A DNA stretch of 37,382 bases from a virus, in the IMG/VR virus record IMGVR_UViG_3300032284_001177, positions 1 through 37,382 of that record, one strand, 5' to 3'. Positions 37,316-37,382 of the stretch are shown one piece after another. The notes under the pieces were generated by a model, which was not told the DNA's origin, did not search any database, and worked only from the letters and a program-made list of their open reading frames with translations. How positions within the stretch are numbered: position 1 is the first letter of the stretch; each line of letters opens with the position of its first letter. Both the position numbers and the translations under genes were made by a program.

Positions 37316-37382
37316 TGTCGAATGTTTGGGTTCTGAATACGACTGACGAGCTTCTGCGCGACGGTTATGATGGCAAATTCTA
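37260..37382. repeat. Direct terminal repeat, right copy
   Basis: Exact copy of 1-123; the two ends overlap and join into a circle of about 37,259 bp. Confidence 0.95.
37315..37382 (+). CDS. Partial copy of the gene at 56-394
   Basis: The first 68 bases of the same gene, present because of the terminal overlap. It is cut by the end of the window and is not a second gene. Confidence 0.9.
   Translation, partial: MSNVWVLNTTDELLRDGYDGKF

Overview
The window is a complete, circularly assembled genome of a tailed double-stranded DNA phage. The first 123 bases recur exactly at the end (1-123 = 37260-37382), and the gene starting at 56 begins again at 37315, so the true length is about 37,259 bp. 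There is no host flank, tRNA, rRNA, CRISPR array or insertion sequence, and I see no integrase or recognisable lysogeny repressor. A terminase, portal, scaffold-like protein, coat, small adaptor, nozzle-like protein, long internal-virion-like proteins and a beta-helix tailspike are present. A tape measure, major tail tube and sheath are not. By inference this is a podovirus of a Gram-negative, probably proteobacterial, host; the sequence does not name the host.

Layout. (1) Virion operon, + strand: from an HNH protein at 28092 through terminase large subunit, portal, four tiny basic ORFs, scaffold-like protein, coat and two decoration-like proteins, across the circular join, then adaptor, nozzle, fibre-like and internal virion proteins, M15 peptidase endolysin, holin candidate, tailspike, lipoprotein and an XhlA-like protein, ending at 16742. 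(2) Minus strand 18077-16739: signal-peptide lytic transglycosylase and a glycosyltransferase. (3) Plus strand 18313-19369: a small basic protein, a cytosine-C5 methyltransferase and a short ORF. (4) Minus strand 23251-19335: recombination module (YqaJ-type exonuclease, RecT annealing protein, SSB-like protein, PD-(D/E)XK resolvase-like nuclease) with several small proteins, one made of Gly-X dipeptides. (5) Plus strand 23351-25333: replication initiation module (RHH-like regulator, DnaA domain IV-like protein whose gene carries DnaA boxes, O-like winged-helix protein, possible loader). (6) Minus strand 27582-25361: small early genes and a second methyltransferase-like protein. (7) A non-coding control region, 27583-28091.

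How it works together (inference). No DNA polymerase, helicase, primase or RNA polymerase is recognisable, so replication and transcription should rely on the host. The DnaA-like protein and DnaA boxes suggest recruitment of host initiation machinery, with RecT, exonuclease, SSB and resolvase making and resolving concatemers for packaging. Promoter-like elements with 17-bp spacers lie at each strand switch examined. Two of them would give essentially leaderless mRNAs.

Most notable: three consecutive 10-14 residue Lys/Arg-rich micro-ORFs (33825-34037); a methyltransferase gene whose two overlapping frames both carry methyltransferase motifs; a probable origin inside the DnaA-like gene; the GGC-NAC hexamer gene; and a promoter, operator, structured leader and T8 terminator ahead of the virion operon.
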